DNA of 64,000 bases from JACVRN01 sp035276685 (GTDB lineage Bacteria > Acidobacteriota > Blastocatellia > Pyrinomonadales > Pyrinomonadaceae), in assembly GCA_035276685.1 (NCBI GenBank), contig DATELK010000039.1:1-64000 (forward strand), written 5' to 3'. This document shows, in pieces, positions 42,368-50,722 of the stretch (position 1 is the first letter of the stretch; each line of letters begins with the position of its first letter). A program made the translations under genes and the position numbers. The notes under the pieces are model-generated. The model saw only the letters and a program-made list of their open reading frames with translations. It did no database searches and was not told the DNA's origin.

Positions 42368-42657
42368 GTCGGGTTCCTCCTTACGGTGTGGTGCTTTGCC
42401 AGAGCGATATCGCAAGTGGTTTCTAACTATTCGTTAGCTTCCTGAAGTGTCCCGCATTCTACGTACAAACGGGCGAATAATCAATTTGAATCTGCGGAAT
42501 TGCCGAAGAAAAACGAAGTCTTACCTGATTATCCATGCCAGGAATCGCAGGGGCGCGGCGATAAGCATCCAAAGTAAAGCCGGCAAAGGACAATAAAAAC
42601 CATTCTATCCGAGCGTCCAGTTGAATGAGTTGTTAGACAGCGGCGCGATGTGGAGTC

Positions 42658-43149
42658 CTACTGTAGAGCAAACCCGGGCGTCCGGGTCTTTTCCGTCTCG
42701 CTAATCTCTTCGACTTTCTTAACCGTTACCATAAAGCGGTACTTACCCAGAGAGCCATGCCCTATATCGCTTCCATCAAATATACCTACCACCAACATTT
42801 CCGTCTCACGCCAATGATTATCCGCGCTACATCTGCCGCATAATATTTGTTCTTCTACTTTCTGATGTATCTCCGGCTTGGAATTAGCCTTGATTGATAC
42901 GCCGTCAAACTCGGCCCAGGTCATATTCTCCTTTGAGCTACAACTTCGGTCACCGAAAGCACCTACCTCAGAGTTGGCGAGATATTTGGCGCGGAATCTG
43001 ACTTCCTTCCCATCATAAAGTTCAGGATTTTGAATGAGGTCACAGAATGTGATTGTAGGAATATTTGATAATTCCGCAGAGTTATTATTCTGAGCCGGGC
43101 TTGTAAGTACGCTTAACAGCAACACAATAATTGATAAATAAGTTTTCAT
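42658..43149 (-). CDS. Hypothetical exported protein (163 aa)
   Basis: The first 19 residues look like a Sec signal peptide (YLSIIVLLLSVLTSPAQ), so the mature protein should be periplasmic or outer-membrane associated. The body has an OB-fold-like opening (LIQNPELYDGKEVRFRAKYL) and four cysteines, two of them in CGRC (about 108), which could bind metal or form disulfides. It ends with a short basic tail. No family is recognised. It stands alone, with gene-free stretches on both sides and no visible operon partner. Confidence 0.7.
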   Translation of the reverse strand: MKTYLSIIVLLLSVLTSPAQNNNSAELSNIPTITFCDLIQNPELYDGKEVRFRAKYLANSEVGAFGDRSCSSKENMTWAEFDGVSIKANSKPEIHQKVEEQILCGRCSADNHWRETEMLVVGIFDGSDIGHGSLGKYRFMVTVKKVEEISETEKTRTPGFALQ

Positions 43150-43276
43150 GGACGTAATTCTAACTTTTCAAGCAGAAGCTGTCTAACGCTCGAATTAACC
43201 GGCGGGAAGTATCCGTGAGCAGCATCCAGGTTGACGATGAAAGGCATGCTAACTGCGCGTCGGGTTGAATGAGGTG

Positions 43277-43933
43277 TCATGCCGCGTGGGCACTCACGGC
43301 ACTTAGCTTCGGCTGCTGCCTTTTGGCCAGAGCCTTACCATGGCTGATGATTAATTCTGCGACTAACAGATTGGGAACCCAGCACAGCCATGCAACGGTT
43401 GTGTATGCTTCGGGGAATTCGTAACCCAGCGCAAAAAATAGAGGCAGCCATAGCCTCAGCATGACGGCAGAGAACGTCAAAGCATAATTACGAATCATCC
43501 ACGCCCGGTGCACTTGCACATCGCCCCGTCGAATGCGCAGATATGCCATCGCACCGGTCGTCAGCCACAAAGCCCCAAGCATACTGAAGCCGATGCGTGT
43601 CGGGAGGCCGCCGAAAGCTGTCACTGCCATATAGAGTCCGGCTATGCCTCCGACCAAGACTGACAGCAAATAGATTCGTCCCATCCAACGGTGTAGAAGT
43701 AGATACCTGTTGCGAAATGCCGCCCAAAATCCCCAAGGCCCGAGAGACAAAGCGAGGATGCCTCCGCCAGCATGGAATCGCAAAGGAGTAATGTATTCGG
43801 CAAACCTCTTTGCCAGCGCAGGGCCGGTCGCAACATCCGGACTGAGTATGAAGTAGCGGAACGAAACGAGCGCGATGAGCACTGCCAGAATCGTCATCGC
43901 AAGCCATCCTGTTATCTTGAGAGCGCGAATCAT
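43277..43933 (-). CDS. DUF2306-like integral membrane protein
   Basis: About 218 residues from the ATG at 43933; a TTG at 43954 is less likely. Six to seven hydrophobic segments span the sequence (TGWLAMTILAVLIALVSF, GGGILALSLGPWGFWAAF, LLHRWMGRIYLLSVLVGG, IGFSMLGALWLTTGAMAYL, NYALTFSAVMLRLWLPLFFA). His residues in RFHAGGG, LLLHRWMG and QVHRAWM fit the heme- or metal-binding pattern of the DUF2306 family, but the actual ligands are untested. The location is the inner membrane. The C-terminus is basic and cytoplasmic. Confidence 0.82.
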   Translation of the reverse strand: MIRALKITGWLAMTILAVLIALVSFRYFILSPDVATGPALAKRFAEYITPLRFHAGGGILALSLGPWGFWAAFRNRYLLLHRWMGRIYLLSVLVGGIAGLYMAVTAFGGLPTRIGFSMLGALWLTTGAMAYLRIRRGDVQVHRAWMIRNYALTFSAVMLRLWLPLFFALGYEFPEAYTTVAWLCWVPNLLVAELIISHGKALAKRQQPKLSAVSAHAA

Positions 43934-44255
43934 GATAGTTAGTACGTCGCGCAACAGGGTGAGAGTTCCAGATTATAGAGCCATGCCGTGGAAAGTCTGG
44001 CACAAGAAAGCCTGGGCTCAGTGCTGCAATGACCTCGTAGCTACTCCGGTTTTCGAGCCCGCTCCGCACCCTACGCTTAACGAGTACGTGCCAAGAATTG
44101 CCGGGAATTTAACCGTCTGTCAGCCGTCGAAGCAGAGCTAATCCTGGCAATTCTTAGCACGTTACTACCCCAACTTCACGCCAACTCGTAGGAGATGAAG
44201 TGAGAGAAATTCAGAAGTTTGAACCCTGAACTCTTTCCTCCTTATGAGATAAGAT
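43934..44255. other. Intergenic region with an inverted repeat
   Basis: About 320 bases without a convincing gene, between the DUF2306-like gene and the M64 peptidase gene, both minus-strand. The only structure is the inverted repeat at 44087-44161. Open frames here overlap the flanks in poor frames and are not accepted. Confidence 0.5.
44087..44161. repeat. Inverted repeat with 16-base arms
   Basis: CGTGCCAAGAATTGCC (44087-44102) pairs with GGCAATTCTTAGCACG (44146-44161) with one mismatch and a 43-base loop. It could be a terminator of the M64 gene, a REP-like element or the trace of a small mobile repeat. Confidence 0.55.
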
Positions 44256-46268
44256 CTATTGACCAAACCGTGCGCGATACTCAGGCGACGAGATAAAAGC
44301 TTTGACCATCTCGGCGGCGCGATAATCGCCGTTGAATTGATTGAGCTTGCCCAACCAGAAGTTGAAGCCGTCGAGATTACCGTCGGGCGCGTCGTCCGGG
44401 TTGCGCCTGAGGTAGCCGAAGTACTGCATCAGGACGAAGGCTCGATTGAATTCCCGACGATGGAACTCCGAATTCTCCGCGATGCTTCGCAGCACGGTGG
44501 CGCGCGTCTGCGAGCCGTTTTGTAGACCCGTGACCAGCGCATCCCGCTCGGCCTGAGTCAGCGACCCGCCCGTGTTAGCGTTCAGAGCATCGACGTACTG
44601 CGCCGCCGTCAAACCGGTGGGATACTGCGCGAGGAAGGCGGGGCGCGTGACGAACTCGTTGATTACCGCCTGCTTGTTGGCCTCAAGCGTTGCTTCCCAG
44701 TTAGGAGCGTGGACTATCACGCCGTGACTGATTGTTTGCGTGTCCGACATGAATTCCGAGAAACGCAGCATCCGATTGAAAGATGCTTTATAGAGGCGGT
44801 AGACCAGATAGCCCGTTTCCTGAAACTCAATCGAGAGGAAGAAGGCCGCCGACGTGTCTATCCTCTTCACCTCGACGCACTGTGGGTTCGCGCCGCACGA
44901 GGTGATGTTGTTGGTCCAAAAGTCCAGGCCGGATTGGTCAGGTACGCGGAAGAGGAAATCATGGTAGTGCTGCCTGACAAAGAACTGCGCCTCGTCAATT
45001 CTGTTGGGCTGTGCGGGCTGCGAGTCGGAGACGAAGACCGTCCAACTTCTGACGTCGTTCAAAAGCTGGTTGGGGTCGCTTCTCACCCACGGCGTAGCGT
45101 CCTGCACCAACGCCTCAACCGTGTGAGTGCCTGGGCCGAACGTGATTGAGTTGAAGGCATAAAACTTCCCTGTGCCCCGCTGCTGTCCGTCTACGAACCA
45201 GGTGACGCTCACCGGATGTGTTAACGGGCCGGGTGTCACGACGCCGAATTGTTGAGCCTGCCCGCGCACGAGCGAAACGGAGCTACCGGCGGGCTGTGAG
45301 CTCTCTATGGGTGGCACAAGGTTGTAGTAGCGTCTGACGAGCACTTCAGTGTTGATGGCATAGAAGGGCTGGAACAAGCTGCGCATCTTGGAATCAGGTG
45401 TCGGACGATACAGACCGACGGTACAGTACTTTGCTCCCTGATAAAGCCCCGGCTCTCCCGCCGCGCCCGAAGAGGTCGGGACGGGCGTGCCGGGCGCAAT
45501 CCAGTGATTCCACTTGATAGAGGAGCGGAACGTCTGACGGGTCACGTTAGGCTCGGGCGGCTCGACGGAGTTGTTACAGGTGGGCGGGCTGCTGTCATAC
45601 TCGTCCGCCAGCGATGCGAAGCTGTGGCCAATCTCGTGCAGGATTACGTCCACCGCCGCCGGGTGAGTCGAGGCCACGGCGACGTTCGGATAGCCCGCCC
45701 CGCCATACTCGGAATCGTTGACTATCACGAGCTTGATGTCGGATTGAGAAGCTGGAACACTGCTCGCGACAGCATTGTTGACTTTCGTCGTATCCACGCA
45801 GATGAGGCGTTGAATGCCCGAGCAATTGTAGGTGCTGTCAAAGGCTGTGTTGACGAAAGAGCCGCGCTCGGGGTGGTCTGCCCCCGACTGTAGGCTGGTC
45901 ACGTCTATGCGGTGGACGTTGAAGTAACGTTTATACTCCCTGTATGGGTCTTCGTTGAACATGATGCCGACGAAGGTGTTGACATCATTTCTGTATTTCT
46001 GAAGTTCGGCGGAAGTGTAGCCGTCGCCGACGATGGCTATGTCAACTCGCTGTTGAGGGCTTCCGTTGTTGACGACTGTCTCGAACGGGGCAGCGGCGGG
46101 GGGCGGCGGCTCTTCCCCACCCGGCGGTAGATAGCCCCCGCCCCAGCCCGCGCCCCCTTCTCCGCCCCCGTCCTCCATCTGGGCCTGCGACATAAGGGGT
46201 CGCGGCGTACCGAGGAAACATGTCAAGCACAGAATTATCGTCAGCAGATAGCGTGTTCGTTTGATCAT
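44256..46268 (-). CDS. Secreted M64-family metallopeptidase with DUF4214-like C-terminus
   Basis: A protein of 670 residues. A signal peptide (TRYLLTIILCLTCFLG) is followed by a Gly/Pro-rich linker to about 60. The M64 (IgA-peptidase-like) catalytic domain follows, with VDIAIVGDGYTSAELQKY and zinc motif HEIGHSFASLADEY (about 207). Then comes an Ig-like stretch, and the last 200 residues carry DUF4214-like repeats (FLFRVPDQSGLDFW and DAPDGNLDGFNFWLGKLN). This architecture is seen in Acidobacteriota but its substrate is unknown. It probably acts outside the cell on a protein. It precedes a small secreted protein gene to its right. Confidence 0.88.
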   Translation of the reverse strand: MIKRTRYLLTIILCLTCFLGTPRPLMSQAQMEDGGGEGGAGWGGGYLPPGGEEPPPPAAAPFETVVNNGSPQQRVDIAIVGDGYTSAELQKYRNDVNTFVGIMFNEDPYREYKRYFNVHRIDVTSLQSGADHPERGSFVNTAFDSTYNCSGIQRLICVDTTKVNNAVASSVPASQSDIKLVIVNDSEYGGAGYPNVAVASTHPAAVDVILHEIGHSFASLADEYDSSPPTCNNSVEPPEPNVTRQTFRSSIKWNHWIAPGTPVPTSSGAAGEPGLYQGAKYCTVGLYRPTPDSKMRSLFQPFYAINTEVLVRRYYNLVPPIESSQPAGSSVSLVRGQAQQFGVVTPGPLTHPVSVTWFVDGQQRGTGKFYAFNSITFGPGTHTVEALVQDATPWVRSDPNQLLNDVRSWTVFVSDSQPAQPNRIDEAQFFVRQHYHDFLFRVPDQSGLDFWTNNITSCGANPQCVEVKRIDTSAAFFLSIEFQETGYLVYRLYKASFNRMLRFSEFMSDTQTISHGVIVHAPNWEATLEANKQAVINEFVTRPAFLAQYPTGLTAAQYVDALNANTGGSLTQAERDALVTGLQNGSQTRATVLRSIAENSEFHRREFNRAFVLMQYFGYLRRNPDDAPDGNLDGFNFWLGKLNQFNGDYRAAEMVKAFISSPEYRARFGQ

Positions 46269-46295
46269 GATAGCTCTCCCCTTCTCTATTAAGAC

Positions 46296-46940
46296 TTAAA
46301 ACGGAATTGAAGCGAGTGGCTCCAGAACGAACTCCGAGCCTGTCCAGCGCGTTTGATAGAACTGTAGTGCTTTGATCTCGGCGTCGTCCGGGATGTTGAC
46401 AATAAATTCCGGCCTGCTCCTGTGCAGCACCTGTCCGGAGAGTTGGCCGCTCTCGTCAGGAGACTCGGCTCGGAGAACCCTGGGGTCTGCCACGAGAGAC
46501 CACCATCTAAGCTGTCCCTGCCCGTTGACGGCCGCGACGAGGATTTGATCCCGAGCCAGTTCGAGCGAGCGTGGCAAGGGCAGCGTGCCCTTCAGCTTTC
46601 GGCGTCCGGCCACTATCAGGCCGCGACCCTTGGCGTAACTCTCACTATCGGCTTCGACCGTCTCAGGGGCATTCAGGTAAGCCTCCCATCTGATACGAAC
46701 CTCACGGTACGTGTTGCTTTTAGATACTTCATCCCCCCGCAGAAGAGCCGTCTCTTCTACGCTCACCCCCAGCGGGTCGAGTAAAGCCCTAAGGCGGGAA
46801 GCTACCATTTTATCCTTCTTAGATTTTATTTCCTGAAGTTTGGTAGTTGCAGATTTGCTTTCCCTCTGCCCGGACTGGGCCAAAGCCAGAGAGAGCGTCA
46901 ACAAGACAATGGACAGCGTTGTTAGAACTATTCTCTTCAT
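46296..46940 (-). CDS. Hypothetical secreted protein (214 aa)
   Basis: Starts at the ATG at 46940, with GGAGGAG directly ahead; an upstream start at 46985 is not needed. A signal peptide covers about 1 to 22 (IVLTTLSIVLLTLSLALA). The body has a helical start (KLQEIKSKKDKMVASRL) and a beta-rich second half (YREVRIRWEAYL, GQLRWWSLVADPR). It carries no Cys and no catalytic motif. It lies 27 bases upstream of the M64 peptidase gene on the same strand, so the pair is probably co-transcribed, and it could be a partner, chaperone or inhibitor of that enzyme. I assign no function. Confidence 0.7.
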   Translation of the reverse strand: MKRIVLTTLSIVLLTLSLALAQSGQRESKSATTKLQEIKSKKDKMVASRLRALLDPLGVSVEETALLRGDEVSKSNTYREVRIRWEAYLNAPETVEADSESYAKGRGLIVAGRRKLKGTLPLPRSLELARDQILVAAVNGQGQLRWWSLVADPRVLRAESPDESGQLSGQVLHRSRPEFIVNIPDDAEIKALQFYQTRWTGSEFVLEPLASIPF

Positions 46941-47519
46941 TATTCTCCTCCTTGAGCTGTAGCCCTTTGAGACCGGAGGGCTCAAAGCTTTCAGTGGTAT
47001 CTGGAGTTGTGAGTATCATTGCCCGTGTCCGAGCGCACGCCTGCTTGACCGCATTCTCAAGATAGCCGGACGCCGGAGGCGTTCACCGACCAGCCATGCA
47101 GTGAAAAGAGGCTCTATCGCTTATCTGCGGGTAAACCCTGGGGGATGGGGTTTAACGTGATCCGAATTTTTCCGCTCGCTCGGCTCGATGACCTAAAGGG
47201 TAACAAGGCAATGATCTGTTAATTGAACATTTTACGACCCGCGAAAGCCGTGCCGATTGATGGGCGGCTTGTCCTTGAGCCCGCAAGATTAAACCGGGCT
47301 GCGATTCATGCCTCATATCTTCAAGCGCGACCAAAGCCTACAACGGGAGGCCGACGAAGTCTAATTAAATGTTCTTAAATTTTGTAAATATTTGCGAAAT
47401 CTCTTATTCTGGAGAAGCTTCGACTCACAGGCCCTCTCACGGATTCAGCGGAACACCTTAAAGGGACACGACATCAGGGCCTCTCGAAAAAAGACGATCC
47501 GGTCATCGGCGGCAATCTT
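46941..47519. other. Long intergenic region with a small hairpin
   Basis: About 580 bases between the divergent secreted-protein gene and the winged-helix regulator. TAAACCC (47132-47138) pairs with GGGTTTA (47148-47154). I see no convincing gene; it presumably holds promoters for both flanks. Confidence 0.5.
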
Positions 47520-49328
47520 ATGACAGAACAAGTATTAAAGGTCTACGACTTCGGCCCTTTCCGTTTAGATGCAACCGTGCGCCATCTCTTGCGCGACGGT
47601 CACCCTCTATCGCTGACTTCTAAAGTTTTTGACTTGCTGTTGTTGCTCGTGAAGAAACACGGTCAGCTGGTCACCAAGGAGGAGCTGATGGAAGAGCTCT
47701 GGCCGGATAGTTTTGTGGTGCAGAACAATCTGACAGTTCACATGAGCATGTTGCGGAAAATTTTAGGTGAGGGCCGTCGCGATCATAATTATGTGGAGAC
47801 CGTTCCGGGTCGAGGGTATCGCTTTGTCGCGAGGGTGCGGGAGGTTGATGCCGAGTCAGCGTCTGAGTTCAGAGGAGCGACCCGTTACCCTGCGGGCAAA
47901 GGAGCCGGACAGAAAGATGAGCGGCTGATATCAATCGCCGTTCTGCCGTTTGTCAATAACAGCAACGGCCCGAACCTTGACTATCTCTCCGAAGGACTGA
48001 CGGAGAGCATCATCAACATGCTGTCGCAAATTCCTCACTTGCGCGTGATGGCCCGCAGCACCGTCTTTTTCTATAAAGAGAAGGGCGCAAGCCCGGTCGA
48101 AGCCGGTCGTGAGATGAAAGTGCAAGCGGTGTTAACGGGAATAATGTGCTTGTCGGAAGAACAGCTACGAATCGGAATTGAATTGGTGGACGTGGCGGAC
48201 GGGGCAAGAATATGGGGAGAGGTGTATGAGCGTCGTGCTTCAAATATTCTGGCTTTGCAGGAAGAGATAGCCCAGCGAGTCGCCGAGAAACTACAAATCA
48301 CCTTAACCTCTGAAGAAGAACGGCAGTTAACAAAAAGATATTCCGGTAACATTGCGGCTCATCATCTCTATCTGAAAGGGCGCTATTTTTGGAATAAAAG
48401 AACCGTCGAAGGATTTCAGAAAGGTTTGGAATACTTTCAGCTAGCCATCGCTCAGGATGCGAATCATGCTCTGGCGTATGTAGGTCTGGCTGATTGCTAT
48501 AACATGCTCTACAGCTATAACTCGCTCCCCTTGAGTGAGTGTGGCCCAAAAGTTAAAGAGGCTTTGGAGCACGCCATAGCAATAGATGGTGACCTTGCCG
48601 AAGCCCACGCATCTTTGGGCCACGTTAAAATGACTCATGACTGGGACTGGGCGGGGGCTGGAACGGAGCTTCAACTCGCCATCTCGCTGAACCCTAACTA
48701 CGCCACAGCACATCATTGGTATTCGATTTACCTCAGAATCATGGGACGCTTTGATGAAGCCCTAGAGGAAATAGAATTGGCTCAAGAGCTTGATCCTTTA
48801 TCGCCACTTATTAACGCGGCTGTGGGCGGTCACTTTTACCATACCCGTCAGTATGAGCAAGCCATTGCAAAATGCCAGGAGGCTCTGGAACTAGACCCCG
48901 GCTTCAGCATCGCACGTGCTCTGTTAGGAGCCTGTTACGCCGAGCAAGGGCGATATGACGAAGCAATTGCAAGCCTCCATGACGCCATAGCACTCGCTAA
49001 TGATCCCGAGGCGATTGCGATGCTTGGCTCCATTCATGCGCGGGCAGGCCAGACAGGGCAAGCCCGAGAGACCCTCAAGCGATTAACGCGCCTGTCCAAA
49101 AAAAGGTATGTCTCACCGTTTCACTTCGCTCTGGTTCATGCAAATCTGTTAGATAAGGATCAGGCATTCCAGTGGCTGGAAAAAGCTTGGGCCGAGCGAT
49201 ATGAGCAGTTGGGAGCACTTCATCTATATCCGCTACTTGATACTCTACACACAGATACACGTTTTACAGACCTGCTCGTGCGTATAGGTCTTGCGCCCAA
49301 GGAGTCGAGGTCTGCCCGCTTCGGCTGA
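47520..49328 (+). CDS. Winged-helix transcriptional regulator with TolB-like and TPR region
   Basis: A protein of 602 residues. Residues 8 to 105 form an OmpR/CadC-type winged helix (FGPFRLDATVRHLLRDG, LTSKVFDLLLLLVKKHGQL, and the recognition region VQNNLTVHMSMLRKILGEG). From about 140 it matches the TolB-like segment of adenylate-cyclase-related regulators (SIAVLPFVNNSNGPNLDYLS). Then TPR repeats follow (ALAYVGLADCYNMLYSYN, TAHHWYSIYLRIMGRFDEAL, SIARALLGACYAEQGRYDEA). No membrane segment is visible, so it senses from the cytoplasm or through partners. The C-terminal part matches that of the kinase at 29779. Confidence 0.9.
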   Translation: MTEQVLKVYDFGPFRLDATVRHLLRDGHPLSLTSKVFDLLLLLVKKHGQLVTKEELMEELWPDSFVVQNNLTVHMSMLRKILGEGRRDHNYVETVPGRGYRFVARVREVDAESASEFRGATRYPAGKGAGQKDERLISIAVLPFVNNSNGPNLDYLSEGLTESIINMLSQIPHLRVMARSTVFFYKEKGASPVEAGREMKVQAVLTGIMCLSEEQLRIGIELVDVADGARIWGEVYERRASNILALQEEIAQRVAEKLQITLTSEEERQLTKRYSGNIAAHHLYLKGRYFWNKRTVEGFQKGLEYFQLAIAQDANHALAYVGLADCYNMLYSYNSLPLSECGPKVKEALEHAIAIDGDLAEAHASLGHVKMTHDWDWAGAGTELQLAISLNPNYATAHHWYSIYLRIMGRFDEALEEIELAQELDPLSPLINAAVGGHFYHTRQYEQAIAKCQEALELDPGFSIARALLGACYAEQGRYDEAIASLHDAIALANDPEAIAMLGSIHARAGQTGQARETLKRLTRLSKKRYVSPFHFALVHANLLDKDQAFQWLEKAWAERYEQLGALHLYPLLDTLHTDTRFTDLLVRIGLAPKESRSARFG

Positions 49329-49450
49329 GCTTTGCACATTTATTCATCAGGTAATTATCTCTTAACACAAGATAGATAGCTTATTTCTGCCTATCAGCTA
49401 AGCTGGCTGAGCGTTTCTAAGTAGGTTGATTAACTGCCTGCGTCAATTAG

Positions 49451-49730
49451 ATAATTACCGAAGTTTATTTCCTCCGTGGGGCTGCTTACTATTATAAAGA
49501 CGACCACAAGCGCGCGATGGCGGACTACAACACTGTCATCAAACTCAGCCCACGAGATATCAGAGCCTATTTACGGCGCGGGAGGATATATTACGATAAA
49601 AAGAGCTACAGCAGCGCTTCCAGGATGCGATTCGCAGGCGGGAAGCTTATAGAGTTGGTGGTTCTATGATTCGACATAGAAGGACTATTCAGAGCCGTGC
49701 CGCACCATACAGAAGAACATGCCTACGTCC
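49451..49730 (+). pseudogene. Decayed TPR-protein fragment
   Basis: An open stretch without a start codon reads EVYFLRGAAYYYKDDHKRAM and then DYNTVIKLSPRDIRAYLRRG before breaking near GRIYYDKKSYSSA. Continuing in the next frame gives QDAIRRREAYR, so a single-base frameshift is likely. It is a TPR remnant beside the winged-helix TPR gene, probably left over from a duplication. Confidence 0.55.
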
Positions 49731-49746
49731 TGCGAGGCTCGTCGCT

Positions 49747-50430
49747 CTAGGCTTCGCCTGAGGGTAGGTTGGGCCGCTCCGCGAAGCCCTTCGCGATTAG
49801 CCAGAGGGAGAGAACGAGCTGCATCAGGCCCGCAGGCGCGACCAGCGCGTATGAGAACGGGTAGCCGACCAGCGGCATCGTAGCCGCCGTGGTTGATAGA
49901 GCAGTCGCGGCCATCCCTATGCCCCCGAGGGCGCGTGGAACCAGACCGAAGCGGAATACTATGAGGTAGAACGTGAAGGCTTTGACGTGTCCGAGCGCCA
50001 GGTTGACGAAGTGCGTCGAAGACCAGGTAGAGCGGGAGAGCGGGCCGAGCTGCTCGAAAAGCTCTTTCGGCGCGTCCGGCTTCGCATACAGCAGGCTCAT
50101 GGTGACCATGTCGCGGGTGGCGGCGGCCTCGATGGCTTGCGTCGCCAACCCCACGACGCACAGCGATAAAAAGAGGAGCGCCATCCGCTCGCTGTGATGG
50201 CGCAGGATGGGCCAGGCGGTGAGGGCCGCAGCGAGCGTAAGCGCGCCAAGCACGAACGTGAGCAACACTGCCACCCTGATCTGGGCGGCGCTCCCTGCGG
50301 CGTTCGCCAGAAAGTTCGGCCCGATTACAGACCGCATCATCCCCACCTCTGTATACACCGGCACGGCCAGGAACACCTGCGCCAGGAACAGAAGGCCGAC
50401 AATCCGTCCAAGGCTCTTTGAAGTCCTCAT
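49747..50430 (-). CDS. DUF4386-family membrane protein
   Basis: About 227 residues from the ATG at 50430, preceded by GGAG. Hydrophobic segments follow: LGRIVGLLFLAQVFLAVPVY, AVLLTFVLGALTLAAALTAW, MALLFLSLCVVGLATQAIE, and three more between about 150 and 220. This is the DUF4386 pattern of six membrane helices with a short loop carrying LFEQLGPLSRSTWSS. The family has no known function. It stands alone between the TPR remnant and the YD-repeat gene. The stop is at 49747. Confidence 0.82.
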   Translation of the reverse strand: MRTSKSLGRIVGLLFLAQVFLAVPVYTEVGMMRSVIGPNFLANAAGSAAQIRVAVLLTFVLGALTLAAALTAWPILRHHSERMALLFLSLCVVGLATQAIEAAATRDMVTMSLLYAKPDAPKELFEQLGPLSRSTWSSTHFVNLALGHVKAFTFYLIVFRFGLVPRALGGIGMAATALSTTAATMPLVGYPFSYALVAPAGLMQLVLSLWLIAKGFAERPNLPSGEA

Positions 50431-50722
50431 TAGCTTCTCCTGTTGGAGCATCACTTCATAAATCAAGGTTAAAGGGTTAAGGAAACGGGGAAGTAGTTAT
50501 CCGGGGACGGCCTCTCGGACGTATGACTGCTCTTACGAGTCAAAGCTCTACCCGGTGGCTCTCCGAGTTAAAGCTCGACTCGTTCAAGACTCGTCAACGT
50601 CCGGGAGACCACCCCCGTCGTCGCTCCCACGAGTCTCAGGAGGCGTAGCCCTCGCGGTAGCGACGCGAGACGTTACGCCTCCCCTGCTCTACTCGCAGGA
50701 AATTTGCCCCGCGCCGGCGTGC

